Of a stretch of DNA of 6,541 nucleotides, positions 6,291 to 6,541 are shown one piece after another. The stretch is taken from assembly GCA_025934475.1 (NCBI GenBank), contig JAICXZ010000190.1, positions 1 to 6,541 of the forward strand, read 5' to 3'. This stretch comes from Mucilaginibacter sp. (GTDB lineage Bacteria; Bacteroidota; Bacteroidia; Sphingobacteriales; Sphingobacteriaceae). The position numbers were made by a program, and so were the translations under genes. The notes beneath the pieces were generated by a model. The model was not told where the DNA came from, searched no databases, and saw only the letters and a program-made list of their open reading frames with translations. Position 1 is the first letter of the stretch. Every line of letters starts with the position of its first letter.

Positions 6291-6541
6291 TTATTGCTTT
6301 ACCGGCTGTGTTGGTTCGGGAATTACGAGATTCTTATTGAAGTTTGGGAATAGCTTGGGGATAATGTTGTAGGTACTTTGGTTGATGTCCAAAAAATACC
6401 AGAATTTGCCGCCGTCCCGCGAAACAGCCAGCAAATTGGCATTGAGCAGCATTTTGCCATTCGAACTGTTAAGCAGGGTGGTTTCAGGAACCAGGCAGTG
6501 TATTTCGGTGCCTGCCTTATAAAATTTTCCGGGCGAGCCAA
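6291..6541 (-). CDS. C-terminal fragment of an unrecognised protein
   Basis: The frame entering at 6539 runs 82 codons to TAA at 6293-6291; the start lies beyond the right edge. It begins GSPGKFYKAGTEIHCLVPE and ends VIPEPTQPVKQ. The composition is protein-like (alternating hydrophobic residues, several aromatics, a proline-rich tail), unlike the competing same-strand frame ending at 6323, which is rich in cysteine, tryptophan and serine. AVSRDGGKFWYFLD (39-52) loosely matches the Asp-box pattern (S-x-D-x-G-x-x-W) of beta-propeller and secreted proteins, but one match is not diagnostic. It vaguely recalls small secreted hypothetical proteins of Bacteroidota. No function is claimed. It is followed by hairpins and probably belongs to a separate transcription unit from the methyltransferase pair. 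Confidence 0.7.
   Translation of the reverse strand, partial: GSPGKFYKAGTEIHCLVPETTLLNSSNGKMLLNANLLAVSRDGGKFWYFLDINQSTYNIIPKLFPNFNKNLVIPEPTQPVKQ

Noticed and set aside
6323..6541. Minus-strand open frame with a TTG start at the right edge
   Set aside because: Its product is rich in Cys, Trp and Ser and looks unnatural. The neighbouring frame ending at 6291 reads as a normal protein C-terminus.
1..6541. A defence system, CRISPR array, toxin-antitoxin pair, prophage or transposase
   Set aside because: All substantial coding frames are explained by known metabolic, regulatory or resistance families. No spaced direct-repeat array or recombinase motif was seen.

Overview
The window looks like chromosomal DNA from a Bacteroidota bacterium, most likely the family Sphingobacteriaceae (Mucilaginibacter or Pedobacter type). 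This rests on remembered similarity: a MarR-GNAT fusion regulator, a DUF72 protein with an N-terminal extension, a PER/CfxA-like (subclass A2) class A beta-lactamase, no obvious Shine-Dalgarno sequences before the starts, and short palindromic intergenic repeats. No mobile-element gene, CRISPR array, tRNA or rRNA was seen. The genus is a guess.

Layout. (1) Positions 1-764, minus strand: a MarR-type winged-helix domain fused to a GNAT acetyltransferase, cut by the left edge. (2) Positions 765-891: a divergent promoter region with two operator-like palindromes of the same design, plus an 11-bp inverted repeat that overlaps the regulator's start codon. (3) Positions 892-1797, plus strand: a DUF72 (YecE-like) protein. 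(4) Positions 1798-2112: a 315-bp non-coding gap holding a symmetric 135-bp palindromic element with three abutting hairpins. (5) Positions 2113-2994 and 3062-4276, plus strand: a secreted class A beta-lactamase, then a fosmidomycin-resistance-type MFS exporter (Fsr). (6) Positions 4277-4396: a convergent intergenic gap with two inverted copies of a 27-bp hairpin repeat. (7) Positions 4397-5470 and 5467-6165, minus strand: a nitronate monooxygenase-family flavoprotein and, upstream of it, a class I SAM methyltransferase, joined by an ATGA stop/start overlap. (8) Positions 6166-6290: non-coding, with two hairpins. (9) Positions 6291-6541, minus strand: the C-terminus of an unrecognised protein cut by the right edge.

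How they may work together. The regulator probably controls itself and perhaps DUF72 through the shared palindromes. The beta-lactamase and Fsr form a small intrinsic-resistance pair. The methyltransferase and the monooxygenase are probably translated from one message, with unknown substrates. I see no defence system or large novel gene cluster. The most unusual structure is in the intergenic DNA: two unrelated inverted hairpin repeats whose stems differ by compensating base changes.
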